Source of the DNA: Stutzerimonas stutzeri | Lineage (GTDB): Bacteria; Pseudomonadota; Gammaproteobacteria; Pseudomonadales; Pseudomonadaceae | NCBI RefSeq assembly: GCF_024448985.1 | Contig: NZ_JAMOII010000015.1 | Location: 28,651 to 92,650 of the forward strand | Reading direction: 5' to 3' | DNA length: 64,000 nt | Part shown: piece after piece, positions 8,928-17,817 of the stretch | Position numbering within the stretch: position 1 is the first letter of the stretch | How the letters are laid out: each line of letters opens with the position of its first letter | Translations under genes and position numbers: made by a program | The notes under the pieces: model-generated | What the model saw: the letters and a program-made list of their open reading frames with translations, nothing else | Database searches by the model: none | Told to the model about the DNA's origin: nothing

Positions 8928-9695
8928 ATGATTCCAGCCCCGCTTATCGAAGCCGTACGCAACGCACGCCACACTGTGGTGTTCACAGGCGCAGGCGTGT
9001 CGGCTGAGAGCGGCATCCCGACGTTCCGCGACTCGCTGACCGGACTCTGGGAGCGCTTTGATGCCGCTGCCCTGGCTACGTCCGAGGCCTTCAGTGCGGA
9101 CCCCGAACTGGTCTGGGGCTGGTACGAATGGCGCCGCATGAAGGTTCTGCAGGCTCAGCCGAACCCGGCACACCGAGCCATCGCCGAGCTGAGCCGGTAT
9201 GTACCGCGCCTTACGCTGATCACCCAGAACGTCGACGATCTGCATGAGCGCGCCGGCAGCGCTGAGGTCATTCATCTTCATGGTAGCTTGCATAGGCCGC
9301 GCTGTTTCACGTGCGGAGAAGTCTCAAGCGATTCGCTTGGCATGCCCGACGAGCCGGAAGGCGGTCGTCGAGTGCAGCCACCTCAGTGCGCGCTCTGCGA
9401 TGGGCTGTTGCGCCCCGGCGTGGTCTGGTTTGGCGAAAGCCTTCCGCTCGACCCGCTGAATGCCGCATTCGCAGCGGCGCAACACTGTGATGTGCTGATA
9501 TCGGTAGGCACCTCCGGGCTGGTCTACCCTGCGGCAGAAGTGCCAGGGCTGGCCTGGCGCGCCGGCGCGACCGTCATCCATGTAAACCCTCAAGCCAGAG
9601 CCAGCCATGCCGAACGGGAATACGCGCTGGCCGGTCCAGCCGGTGAAAAGCTGCCTGAACTCATCCAACAGGCGTTTGGGAGCCCTCGGCCCTGA
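8928..9695 (+). CDS. cobB: Sir2-family NAD-dependent protein deacylase
   Basis: 255 residues from the ATG at 8928, which has CAGGAG 6-7 bases upstream; the frame stays open 39 bp further but the family start is at VVFTGAGVSAESGIP. NAD-binding motifs GAGVSAESGIPTFRD and TQNVDDLHERAG are intact, as is the catalytic His in HLHGS. Two pairs of cysteines (CFTC and CALC) form the zinc site. Tyr and Arg in the WGWYEWRRMKV helix fit the Sir2 class III desuccinylase/deacetylase group. It removes acyl groups from lysines. No operon partner. Confidence 0.93.
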   Translation: MIPAPLIEAVRNARHTVVFTGAGVSAESGIPTFRDSLTGLWERFDAAALATSEAFSADPELVWGWYEWRRMKVLQAQPNPAHRAIAELSRYVPRLTLITQNVDDLHERAGSAEVIHLHGSLHRPRCFTCGEVSSDSLGMPDEPEGGRRVQPPQCALCDGLLRPGVVWFGESLPLDPLNAAFAAAQHCDVLISVGTSGLVYPAAEVPGLAWRAGATVIHVNPQARASHAEREYALAGPAGEKLPELIQQAFGSPRP

Positions 9696-9717
9696 AATCG
9701 ACCGTCCCGACTGCGGG

Positions 9718-10028
9718 CTACTTGAGCCCGACTATCCCCGCCACGATCAACGCGACCGACAGGAGTTTCAGCGGCGTCAACGCCTCGCCCAGCAGCAAGG
9801 CGCCCAGCAATACCGTGCCCAGCGTGCCGATACCGGTCCAGATCGGATAGGCGATGCTGACCGGCAGATCGCGCAGCGCCAGGGTCAGGAAGTAGATACC
9901 CGCGCTCGCCGCGACCACCACCAGCCCGCTGGGAAGTAGCCGAGTGAAACCCTCGGCGTACTTCATCGACATCGCGAACAGCACCTCGAAGCCGGCCGCC
10001 AGCAAGAGAAATACCAGCTGCTGGCCAT
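9718..10028 (-). pseudogene. SMR-family (SugE/Gdx type) transporter with a one-base frameshift near the start
   Basis: The natural ATG (10028) overlaps the azoR stop as TGATG and reads MASSW, then runs out of frame. The family sequence FLLLAAGFEVLFAMSMKY resumes at 10011 in the next frame and continues to the stop at 9718. Restoring one base at about 10012-10014 gives a 102-103-residue protein, the normal SMR length, with four transmembrane helices, the essential Glu in GFEVLF, and IAYPIWTGIGTLGTVLLG. SugE/Gdx proteins export guanidinium and related cations. As it stands the gene is probably dead, unless the shift is a sequencing error. Coupling to azoR suggests one operon. Confidence 0.75.
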
Positions 10029-10663
10029 CAGAAGTCCATCGCCAGCTCGGCCATTCGTCGCTCTGCCGCCTGGTATGAATCCGCGAAAGCCAGCCCGCCG
10101 AATTCGTCGTTCTCCACCGCAACCACCTCGACATCGGTAATGCCAATCAACCCGAGCACATCGCGCAGATGGGTATCGGCATGATTGAGGCATGCGTTCA
10201 CACCCTCCGGGCCGTAGCCGCGATCACCCCGCGTGGTCACGATCAGGCCGCGTTTGCCAAGGACTCTCGGCTTGTACTGGTTTATCGGGTCCTCGGGAGT
10301 GAAATCGAAGGTGCGACCGATGCGGACGATTTGGTCAATCCAGGCCTTCACGCCGCTGGGAACTCCGAAATTGTACATAGGCGCCGCAATGACCAGGCGG
10401 TCCGTGGCGAGAAGCTCGTCGACCAACTCGTCGCTGAGCGCCAAATCGGCATGCATCGCTGGTGTGCGTGCGTGTGGCGCGCTAAAAGCCGCGGCTACCC
10501 AGCCCTCGGTAACCGGCGGCAGCGCGATACGCCCCACTTCCCGCCGGGAGATCACGATATCGCGCTGCTCGGCAGCCAGGGCCTGAAGAAAGTGGTCGAG
10601 CAAGCGCCGTGAATGCGAACGCTCACCGCGCGGGCTGCCCTGTATGGCTAGAATTCTTTTCAT
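10028..10663 (-). CDS. azoR: FMN-dependent NADH azoreductase
   Basis: 211 residues from the ATG at 10663, which has AGGAG 6 bases upstream; the frame extends 8 codons further but without a ribosome site. Flavodoxin-like fold with the FMN loops IQGSPRGERSHSRRL and APMYNFGVPSGVKAWIDQI, and TTRGDRGYGPEGVN. AzoR enzymes are cytosolic dimers that reduce azo dyes and quinones, and they protect against quinone and thiol stress. It is divergent from a LysR gene, the probable regulator, and translationally coupled to the broken SMR gene. Confidence 0.93.
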   Translation of the reverse strand: MKRILAIQGSPRGERSHSRRLLDHFLQALAAEQRDIVISRREVGRIALPPVTEGWVAAAFSAPHARTPAMHADLALSDELVDELLATDRLVIAAPMYNFGVPSGVKAWIDQIVRIGRTFDFTPEDPINQYKPRVLGKRGLIVTTRGDRGYGPEGVNACLNHADTHLRDVLGLIGITDVEVVAVENDEFGGLAFADSYQAAERRMAELAMDF

Positions 10664-10779
10664 CTCTGTCTCCTCATGCCGCACCATGCAGCTGACGGAG
10701 CCAACCTTATTGGCAGCAGCAAACGGCTACAAATGAGCAATACTCTTGCCGAATGAAATTAATTCACCTGAGGTGTTCG

Positions 10780-11664
10780 ATGTTTGCAAACCTGCCGCTC
10801 ACCGCATTGCGCACTTTCGAATCCGCCGCGCGGCTGCAAAGCTTCAAGGCGGCGGCCGAGGAGCTCGCCGTCACGCCCACGGCGGTGTCGCATCAGATCA
10901 AATCGCTCGAAGGATGGCTGGGTGTGCCGCTGTTCCAGCGGATGGCTCGAGGCGTGCGCCTGACCGAGTGCGGCGAGCGGCTGTTTCGCAGCCTGCACGG
11001 GGCGCTGCTCGACGTCGTGCAGACGGTCGATCAACTGCGTCCACAACCGAGTACTGGCAGCCTGACCCTGTCCACCACACCAGCCTTCGCGGCGCTCTGG
11101 CTGATCCCACGCCTTGGTCGCTTTTATCAGGCGCACCCCGGCATCAAGGTACGCGTCGAAACCAGCACCGAGCTGCTCGATCTGCATCAGGATGCCAGCA
11201 TCGATCTGGTGATCCGCTATGGCTACGGCGACCACCCCACCCTGCACAGCCAGTGCCTGCTCGATGAATGCTTCGGCGTTTATGGCGCACCGGGTCTGCT
11301 TGCCTCCTTCGATCCGATGCGGCTGACGCTGATTACCGTGCGCTGGCGCAACTCGCAGCTTTACGACCGCAGCTGGAAAGCCTGGTGCGAAGCGGCTGGC
11401 GAGTCATGGCTGGAGCGCACCGAACTGCGCGAATATGACGAAGAGCATTACGCCCTGCAGGCCGCCATAGCCGGGCAAGGCCTGGTGCTGGCGAGCAATG
11501 TGTTGGTCTCACAAAGTCTGGCGATGGGACTGCTGCAGCCCTACCGCACCGAGATCACGGTGCCCGGCGCAAACTACACAGCACTCTGCGTACCGGGCCG
11601 TGAGCGGCACCCGCCGGTCAAGGCCTTCTTCGACTGGCTTGACAGCGAGTCTGGCAGTCGCTGA
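10780..11664 (+). CDS. LysR-family regulator, GcvA-like
   Basis: 294 residues from the ATG at 10780, preceded by GAGGT; an upstream in-frame ATG (10753) lacks a site. The N-terminal winged helix (about 5-65: LTALRTFESAARLQSFKAA and VTPTAVSHQIKSLEGWLGV) is of the GcvA type. The effector domain is about 90-290. It is divergent from azoR with 116 bp between starts, the usual arrangement for a LysR protein controlling its neighbour. The inducer is unknown, perhaps a quinone or azo compound. Confidence 0.9.
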   Translation: MFANLPLTALRTFESAARLQSFKAAAEELAVTPTAVSHQIKSLEGWLGVPLFQRMARGVRLTECGERLFRSLHGALLDVVQTVDQLRPQPSTGSLTLSTTPAFAALWLIPRLGRFYQAHPGIKVRVETSTELLDLHQDASIDLVIRYGYGDHPTLHSQCLLDECFGVYGAPGLLASFDPMRLTLITVRWRNSQLYDRSWKAWCEAAGESWLERTELREYDEEHYALQAAIAGQGLVLASNVLVSQSLAMGLLQPYRTEITVPGANYTALCVPGRERHPPVKAFFDWLDSESGSR

Positions 11665-11669
11665 ACCTG

Positions 11670-12290
11670 TCAGGTCAATGGCGTAATCACCGCCGTCTGA
11701 TATGCCGGCCGCTGTTGCAGCCGCTCATACCAGTGCCGCAGGTGCGGCAGGTCCGGCCGCTCGATGGGCATCTCGAACCAGGCGTAGGCGAAGCAACCTA
11801 GCGGGATATCGCCCATGCCCAATGATTCACCCGATAGATACGGCTGTTCGGCCAAGGCTCGATCGACAATGGCGAGCAGCTTGCCACATTCAGCCAACGC
11901 TGCTTGCACGGCGTCCATATCCCGCTTTTCCGGGGCGGTACGCACGATGTTCCAGAACAGCGGGCGGAAGGGCGTGGCCAGGGCTGAAGTCGTCCAGTCC
12001 ATCCATTTATCCGCCCCGGCGCGCTGACGCGGATCGGTATTCCATAGCGTGCCCTCGCCATACTGTGCGGCGAGGTAGCGAACGATGGTATTCGATTCCC
12101 ACAGCACCAGCTCGCCGTCTTCAAGACATGGCACCAGGCGATTCGGATTCTTCGCAAGGTACTCGGCTCCACCCACCACGCCGAAGGCGCCTCCCGCATC
12201 GATGCGGGTATAGGGAACACCAAGCTCTTCGAGGCACCAGAGCGCCTTCTTCACATTGGTCGAGTTATTTCGACCCCACAGCGTCAACAT
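11670..12290 (-). CDS. Glutathione S-transferase family protein
   Basis: 206 residues. The N-terminal thioredoxin-like domain (about 1-78) has GRNNSTNVKKALWCLEELG, NRLVPCLED and the glutathione-binding WESNTIVRYLA. A C-terminal helical domain follows (about 88-200). Such enzymes conjugate glutathione to electrophiles or reduce disulfides. The Ser at the N-terminal active-site position fits the theta/beta-like bacterial group. It converges on the LysR gene with 5 bp between the stops. Confidence 0.9.
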   Translation of the reverse strand: MLTLWGRNNSTNVKKALWCLEELGVPYTRIDAGGAFGVVGGAEYLAKNPNRLVPCLEDGELVLWESNTIVRYLAAQYGEGTLWNTDPRQRAGADKWMDWTTSALATPFRPLFWNIVRTAPEKRDMDAVQAALAECGKLLAIVDRALAEQPYLSGESLGMGDIPLGCFAYAWFEMPIERPDLPHLRHWYERLQQRPAYQTAVITPLT

Positions 12291-12369
12291 GCATTCACCC
12301 TCCGTCTTCGGCGTTCATCGCCAAGACCAAACCTAACCGCAACTGATGACGCGAGCGATGTTTGATCGA

Positions 12370-14355
12370 TCAGAGCGCTTTTCTTCGTGACTTCAGCAGA
12401 CGCGTTGCGCCTTGGGTTTTCTGGGTGAACCATAGGACGCGACTGACGCCACGGGTGATCGCCACGTAAGCCAGGCGCAGGCTCTCGTCGGCCATGGCCT
12501 GGTCATAGCTGTTTCGGAAAAAACCTGAATAGGCGTACAACGCGTTGCGCAGCGGGTGCTTTTCCGGCGGTAAGCAGTCATCGACGATGATCGCGACCTC
12601 CGCCTGCAAGCCTTTGGCACGGTGAATGGTGTAGGTCTTGACCGGTAGCTTCTTGTCCAGCTCGGCCTGAATGGCGCGCAACGGCTCGTTGCGTCGACTG
12701 AGCACCAGCACAGCGTTGCGATCGGCCTCTAGCCGCGTCGCGACGTGCTCGCACTGCGCCTTGACCTCTCGAACCAGCTCGGGCAATCGCGCCTTCACAT
12801 CGAAGCCTGTTATCAATTTCACACCGTGATCGCCCGGCTGAGTGACCTTGCCGGCCTTGCTGGTTTTGTCCTGCTTGAACTGGACGCCAGCCAGTACCGC
12901 CTCACCATCGCGAATGATCGGTTCGATGGAGCGATAGTTGGTTTCCAGCATCAGCACCTGGCTCTTCTTCGACGCGCCCTTGCTGGGGAAGTATTTGTCG
13001 AAATCCATGAACAGCTCTGGCGAACTGCCGCGCCAGCCGTAAATCGACTGCCAGTCGTCACCGATAGCCATCAGACTGACCGGCTCGGCCAGGCCAGCCA
13101 ACGACCGGTGCAACGCCTGAAGCCATTGAACGATCTGCGGCGAGATGTCCTGAAACTCGTCGATCAGCAAATGACTGAAGGGCGCCAATGCTTCGGCGGA
13201 CGCACCCTTCCCGCCCGCCGCCAGACGCTGCGTAAGCTGCTGAAACGCGCCGTTGAAGGTCATCAGCCCCTGCGCCTGCAGTGCTGCCTGGAAATGCTTC
13301 CAGAACAGGACCAGGGCATCGATGAACCTGCATTCACGTTCCGAGCTGGCCATCCGACTGGTCTGCATCTGTTCAATACGGATGCCGATGCTCTCGATGA
13401 AACCCGCCTGCGCATAAAACGCCTCGAACAGCGGGACAGCGACGAATTCGCCAGTCAGCTTGAACGCATCCAGCGGCGCTTTTGGCGTTTTGCGCTGATC
13501 TGCAACCGGCGACGGCAGATCGAGTAACTGGTGCACCAGTGTCCGGAAGCCTTCCTCTTCGGCATAGCAGCTCTGATAGGCCTGCTTCAGCAACCGCTGC
13601 TGTCCCGGCCGCAAACGCGAGGCGGCCAGCGGGTTATCCAGCTCGGTGGGCGACGCGCCCTTTTCGTCAAGCTGCTCGAACCAGATCGGCTTGCCCAGCA
13701 CGTCCTTGGCCAGCACCGCCATGGCCGAATGGAAGGTTCGTACGCATTGGCGCGCGCTGGCGGGGTCGAACTCGAAGTTCCAGTAGCCGAGCACCCGCAC
13801 CAACTGCTCGCGCAGCTGCATGCAGGAGGCATTGGTGAAGGAAATCACCGTCAGCCGCTCCGGTGGGATCTCGAGATGACAGAGCATGAACACCACGCGC
13901 AGCACCAGCGTGGTGGATTTGCCCGAGCCGGCACCGGCGAAGATCCGCGTTACCGGGCTGTCGCTGAGGATCATCGCCCATTGTTCCTCGGACGGCGCGC
14001 AGATCACCCCGGCGTCGACCGCGCGACCAACCCGCAGGCGCATCGCCTGGATCTGCTGATCTTCGACCGGCAGTTTCGCCGGCCCGTAGATGCCTTCGCT
14101 GGCGGGCTTGCGGGGTTTCGCTCTGGGTTTGGCGGTTGCATCTGCTTGCTTGACCTTGCGACCGACTGCGGCGGGCGGCTTGCCGGTGTGTTTGGCGACT
14201 CGCTTGCCGGCCTGTTTGGGAGCGGAGCCGGGCCAACGGTGCAGGATCAGCTCTTCTTCCGATTGCAAATAGGCCGAGGTTCGAGGAAAGCAGCGCGCCA
14301 ATGCTCCCGAAACCAGGCGCTTGTAGCGTTTGACGGCAGACAACATGACGATCAA
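12370..14355 (-). CDS. UvrD/Rep-family DNA helicase
   Basis: 661 residues. A basic Lys/Arg/Ala-rich N-terminal extension (about 1-95) precedes a superfamily 1A helicase core: Walker A AGAGSGKSTT near 140, motif II LLIDEFQDISPQ, motif III AIGDDWQSIYGWRG, motif IV LETNYRS, motif V YTIHRAKGLQAEVAII, motif VI RLAYVAITRGVSRVLWF. It unwinds DNA 3'-5' using ATP. It is shorter than UvrD/Rep (about 670-720 without the extension) and not a RecB nuclease fusion. It is divergent from uvsE (160 bp), suggesting a repair role. The exact start is uncertain, with ATGs at 14355 and 14346. Confidence 0.9.
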   Translation of the reverse strand: MIVMLSAVKRYKRLVSGALARCFPRTSAYLQSEEELILHRWPGSAPKQAGKRVAKHTGKPPAAVGRKVKQADATAKPRAKPRKPASEGIYGPAKLPVEDQQIQAMRLRVGRAVDAGVICAPSEEQWAMILSDSPVTRIFAGAGSGKSTTLVLRVVFMLCHLEIPPERLTVISFTNASCMQLREQLVRVLGYWNFEFDPASARQCVRTFHSAMAVLAKDVLGKPIWFEQLDEKGASPTELDNPLAASRLRPGQQRLLKQAYQSCYAEEEGFRTLVHQLLDLPSPVADQRKTPKAPLDAFKLTGEFVAVPLFEAFYAQAGFIESIGIRIEQMQTSRMASSERECRFIDALVLFWKHFQAALQAQGLMTFNGAFQQLTQRLAAGGKGASAEALAPFSHLLIDEFQDISPQIVQWLQALHRSLAGLAEPVSLMAIGDDWQSIYGWRGSSPELFMDFDKYFPSKGASKKSQVLMLETNYRSIEPIIRDGEAVLAGVQFKQDKTSKAGKVTQPGDHGVKLITGFDVKARLPELVREVKAQCEHVATRLEADRNAVLVLSRRNEPLRAIQAELDKKLPVKTYTIHRAKGLQAEVAIIVDDCLPPEKHPLRNALYAYSGFFRNSYDQAMADESLRLAYVAITRGVSRVLWFTQKTQGATRLLKSRRKAL

Positions 14356-14515
14356 CCAGACATGAACAAGTGGCTGATATGGTAAGGGTTTTTCGCAGGC
14401 GGCTGGCTTCTCAACGCAAATTGACGCGATGCGTTCGTCGGTTGCTCCGCACCTCTGCGCGCGTACGGGTCACTAAATGAAATCCCCATCCCTATAAGCG
14501 GCTGCTCCGGTATCT

Positions 14516-15544
14516 ATGCACAGAATCGGTTTCGCCTGCATGTATCGCCATCCTGGCCACAGTGAATCGCTAAAGGAGCTGGAGGCCATCGAGCGTGCCT
14601 TCAACCCACGTTCGACCACGTTGCGCTGGCTCAACAGCGTGACGCAGGACGCGGCTCGCGAAAAACTGAACGGCATCATCGAACACAACCTAGCTGCGCA
14701 GCTGCGGCTACTCGAGTACGTCGGGACGCTGCCGGACCAGCTGCACATGCTGCGTCTGAGCAGCGATCTGCTGCCCTTCTACAGTCATCCAGAAGCAGTC
14801 GATTTCTATCGCCAGACCGATGTGCGAAATGTGATCGAGAAGGGTTTTGCGCAGATCGGCGACTGCGCTCGGGCGCTGGGCATCCGCCTCTCGTTACACC
14901 CAGGGCAATATTGTGTGCTCGGATCGGACAAGCCGCAGGTTGTGGAAAACAGCCTGGCGGAGTTCGAATACCACGCCGACATGATCCGCATGATGGGCTT
15001 CGGCCGGCAGTTTCAGGACTTCAAGTGCAACGTGCATATCGCCGGGCGGCTGGGCGTCGATGGGATTCGCGCGGTCTGGCCGCGCCTGTCGCAGGAAGCG
15101 CGAAACTGCATCACCTTCGAGAATGAAGAAAAGACCTATGGGGTCGACGACTGTTTGCAACTCGCAGACCTCGCGCCGGTGGTGCTAGACATCCATCACT
15201 GCTGGATCAATGAAGAACGCTACATCGACCCGCATGACCCACGCGTCGCCCGAATCATCGACAGCTGGCGCGGTGTGCGCCCAGCCATGCACTACTCACA
15301 GCCGCCCGAAAGCCTGATTGAGCGTGGCTTTTCACCGGAACAGAAGTTGGAGATGCCGGCCCTGCTTCAACACATCAGCAAGCGCGACCTCTATGGCCAC
15401 AGCAAGCGTATGTGGAATCACTGGACCAACCAGTACGCTCGCGAATTCCTCGACCGCTTCGACATGATGTTCGAGGCCAAAGACAAGAATCTTGCCGCTC
15501 TGGATTACTACACCGATTATCTGGCGGACAGCGTTGACTCCTGA
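14516..15544 (+). CDS. uvsE: UV DNA damage endonuclease
   Basis: 342 residues. It begins MHRIGFACMY and carries the TIM-barrel metal-site motifs of UvsE/UvdE: LSLHPGQYCVLGS, NVHIAGRLG, CITFENEEKTYG, LDIHHCWINE and MHYSQPP. The enzyme nicks DNA 5' of UV photoproducts and abasic sites, starting an excision pathway independent of UvrABC. Together with phr it gives the window two UV-repair routes. It faces the small membrane-protein gene at 15710, with a hairpin between. Confidence 0.94.
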   Translation: MHRIGFACMYRHPGHSESLKELEAIERAFNPRSTTLRWLNSVTQDAAREKLNGIIEHNLAAQLRLLEYVGTLPDQLHMLRLSSDLLPFYSHPEAVDFYRQTDVRNVIEKGFAQIGDCARALGIRLSLHPGQYCVLGSDKPQVVENSLAEFEYHADMIRMMGFGRQFQDFKCNVHIAGRLGVDGIRAVWPRLSQEARNCITFENEEKTYGVDDCLQLADLAPVVLDIHHCWINEERYIDPHDPRVARIIDSWRGVRPAMHYSQPPESLIERGFSPEQKLEMPALLQHISKRDLYGHSKRMWNHWTNQYAREFLDRFDMMFEAKDKNLAALDYYTDYLADSVDS

Positions 15545-15664
15545 TGCCGTGGCGGCCTGCAAGGCTGACTAATCGGTACTGGATTTTTGAGATTTGGGAT
15601 TGGCGCAGGAGAAGGAATCACTGTTTGAGTCTATGCCCGGCTGGGCTTGCGCTCAGACTCGTTG

Positions 15665-15699
15665 ACCCTGCGCAAGCCCCGTGTCGGTTTGCGCAGGGT
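15665..15699. terminator. Bidirectional hairpin between uvsE and the convergent small gene
   Basis: An 11-base arm (ACCCTGCGCAA) and its exact complement are separated by 13 bases, placed between two convergent genes. There is no clear T-run on either side. Confidence 0.45.
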
Positions 15700-15709
15700 G
15701 ATCAAGGGA

Positions 15710-15928
15710 TCAGAAGTTTCGAAGCAGAATTTCCTGTTCTTTGCGCTTGGCCAGTACGTCTGCGGCCACGAGGGCCAGTAGTGGCAGCACGCCCACCTTG
15801 AGCGCGAGGTCCCAGGATCCAAGGAACCCGATCAGTACAGCTCCAACGACGACGAGTATGGCCATGCAATGTGCACAGAAGCGCCACAATTCGAGTGCAA
15901 CGACCTGAGCATTCTGGTTGTTGATCAT
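15710..15928 (-). CDS. Small membrane protein, function unknown
   Basis: 72 residues with two probable transmembrane helices (about 18-38 and 42-60) and a basic C-terminal tail (AKRKEQEILLRNF). AGAGGGG lies 6 bases before the ATG, supporting a real gene. I recognise no family. A perfect TTGTACAA site lies 30 bp before the start, of the type found four times before ybgA-phr, so it may belong to the same light regulon. It lies convergent to uvsE. Confidence 0.6.
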   Translation of the reverse strand: MINNQNAQVVALELWRFCAHCMAILVVVGAVLIGFLGSWDLALKVGVLPLLALVAADVLAKRKEQEILLRNF

Positions 15929-15957
15929 ACTGAGCCCCTCTTTGTTGTTTTAATCGC

Positions 15958-15967
15958 CTTGTACAAG
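15958..15967 (-). promoter_or_regulatory. Single palindromic CTTGTACAAG site upstream of the small membrane protein
   Basis: A 10-base perfect palindrome containing TGTACA, in non-coding DNA 30 bp upstream of the 15928 start. It matches the core of the sites at 4841-4918. One site alone is weaker evidence than a cluster. Confidence 0.4.
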
Positions 15968-16150
15968 CTTCAGCGTAGCTACCCTGCGCGCATGCGCAAC
16001 CATATTTTTGTGTCATTAATGTGTCTAGCACGCCGGTTACAGCGATTTTTTTTGAGAGTTCCGTTAACGCCAACGGATCGAACAACAGTGCCGTCACCGT
16101 CATGTCACATCCAGCCATGGCGACACGCGGCGACGTTTGATGTCAGCGGA

Positions 16151-17290
16151 TCAACGATCCACTCCGAGAATCTTGTTCAGCGCGCGCCGGAGAATTTCGA
16201 CGGTACGGTCCAGGTTTCTCAGCTTTTCCAATCCGAACAGGCCAATGCGGAAGGTCTGAAAGTCGGTTGGCTCGTCGCATTGCAGGGGGACGCCCGCGGC
16301 AATCTGCAGACCTTGCGCAGCGAACTTGCTGCCGCTCCTGATTTCGCTGTCGGTGGTGTAGCAAACCACCACGCCCGGCGCCTCGAAGCCCTCCGCCGCA
16401 ACGCTTCTGAATCCTTTTTCAGCCAGCAACACCCTCACCCGCCGGCCCAGCTCCAACTGGTCGGCACGAAGGGCGTCGAAGCCGTAATCCCGTGTTTCCA
16501 GCATGACGTCCCGAAAACGCATCAGAGCGTCACTGGGGAGGGTCGCGTGATAGGCATGCCCGCCCTGCTCGTAAGCCTGCATGATCTGCAGCCATTTCTT
16601 GAGATCGCAGGCGAAGCTGCTGCTCTGAGTCGCTTCGACACGAGACTGCGCAGCCTGGCTGAGCATCACCAGCGCACAGCAAGGCGAAGCGCTCCAACCT
16701 TTCTGCGGTGCACTGATCAGCACATCCACTCCGCTTGCCTGCATGTCAACCCATAGCGCGCCGGAGGCGATGCAATCAAGAACGAACAACCCACCAACCG
16801 CATGCACAGCATCTGCCACCGCACGTAGATAGTTGTCCGGCAGGATCATCCCTGACGAGGTTTCCACATGAGGGGCAAATACAAGATCCGGCTTCTGCGC
16901 CGCAATGGTCGCAATTACCTCATCTATCGGTGGCGGGATGAATGCAGCCTGGGATGCCTGGCTCTGTGGTCGCGCTTTGAGCACGGTGGACGATGCGGGC
17001 ATCCCACCCATGTCGAAAATCTGCGTCCAGCGGTAACTGAACCAGCCATTTCGAATCACCAGACATTTGCGGCCATGCGCCAGCTGGCGCACCACCGCCT
17101 CCATGCCAAACGTACCGCTGCCCGGCACGACGGCAACCGCGTGGGCGTTGTAGACGGATTTGAGCGTGGTGGAGATATCGTTCATGACGGCCTGGAACGA
17201 CCGGGACATATGGTTCAGCGAACGGTCGGTGTACACGACCGAGTATTCAATCAATCCATCAGGATCGACACTAGGAAAAAGGTCTGACAT
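16151..17290 (-). CDS. Class V PLP-dependent aminotransferase, alanine/serine-glyoxylate type
   Basis: 379 residues, fold-type I, class V. The PLP lysine is in SAPQKGWSASPC (about residue 196); VVPGSGTFGMEAV forms the phosphate/substrate loop, and LDCIASGALWVDM holds the Asp that pairs with the PLP nitrogen. The overall form is that of the serine-pyruvate / alanine-glyoxylate / 2-aminoethylphosphonate transaminase group. The exact substrate pair is not set by sequence. No phosphonate or photorespiratory partner gene is nearby. It stands alone between divergent neighbours. Confidence 0.85.
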   Translation of the reverse strand: MSDLFPSVDPDGLIEYSVVYTDRSLNHMSRSFQAVMNDISTTLKSVYNAHAVAVVPGSGTFGMEAVVRQLAHGRKCLVIRNGWFSYRWTQIFDMGGMPASSTVLKARPQSQASQAAFIPPPIDEVIATIAAQKPDLVFAPHVETSSGMILPDNYLRAVADAVHAVGGLFVLDCIASGALWVDMQASGVDVLISAPQKGWSASPCCALVMLSQAAQSRVEATQSSSFACDLKKWLQIMQAYEQGGHAYHATLPSDALMRFRDVMLETRDYGFDALRADQLELGRRVRVLLAEKGFRSVAAEGFEAPGVVVCYTTDSEIRSGSKFAAQGLQIAAGVPLQCDEPTDFQTFRIGLFGLEKLRNLDRTVEILRRALNKILGVDR

Positions 17291-17493
17291 GGGTTCACTC
17301 CGCAGCTAGAGAGCTGGCATCGACCCTGCCCGAAGCCGGAACGCAATACAAGCGTTACAAAGCCCGGCTCTATCCGACATAACCCCTTCGTAGCTTCGAT
17401 GAGGAATCGATAGCGAAACAAGACATGGCGCTGCCAGCTCGAATAGTTCCAACCACTTGTCGGAAACCGAAACGAATAGTCACGGCGTGTTGT

Positions 17494-17646
17494 TCAAAAA
17501 AATGGCGCCTCGAACTTCAAGAGGCGCGACCTATGCAGCATTGGCCTATGGAACTGCCTAATCAAGGACGACAAACATTACCATCCGCTTAAAAAGACAA
17601 TTTGTTGGCGCCGTTATTCAGTCCTTTACTGTTTTAATCATTAGAA
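17494..17646 (-). ncRNA. Candidate small RNA ending at an intrinsic terminator
   Basis: The minus strand has a perfect -10 hexamer TATAAT (17658-17653) in AT-rich DNA, and about 120-150 bases on there is a strong intrinsic terminator. No ORF lies between and no leftward gene lies to the right, so the terminator has no other owner. The -35 is weak. I do not recognise it as PrrF, CrcZ or RsmY-like. It is inference from signals only. Confidence 0.35.
17496..17527 (-). terminator. Leftward intrinsic terminator
   Basis: On the minus strand GCGCCTC and GAGGCGC are separated by 9 bases and followed, after CA, by seven T. This is a classic Rho-independent form, pointing left toward the aminotransferase promoter. 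Confidence 0.65.
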
Positions 17647-17817
17647 AAACAAATTATAAAAGCGCCAGCGAAACGAAGAGCCACTTGGGTTCCGTCTCGC
17701 CTCTGGTTCGGTCTTTTGTGGAAATTCGCCCCTTGGGCAGCCCCTCTTATTGATCAACCTCCCTGTCACTACGTCCCGTGTATCGCGTTTGGACGTTCAT
17801 AGTCACGGTGAGCCGAA

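Larger units (their letters stand above)
17291..17817. other. 527-bp AT-richer spacer before the GH5 gene
   Basis: No protein-coding gene seen. The stretch 17570-17670 is notably AT-rich for this genome. It holds a leftward intrinsic terminator (17496-17527) and a matching TATAAT, read here as a candidate small RNA, and presumably the promoter of the GH5 gene. Confidence 0.5.

Noticed and set aside
10373-10379. TGTACA inside azoR
   Set aside because: Falls in codons for a conserved FMN-loop segment, far from any promoter.
13531-14385. Long plus-strand ORF opposite the helicase
   Set aside because: Shadow of a GC-rich coding strand; the minus frame has all SF1 helicase motifs.
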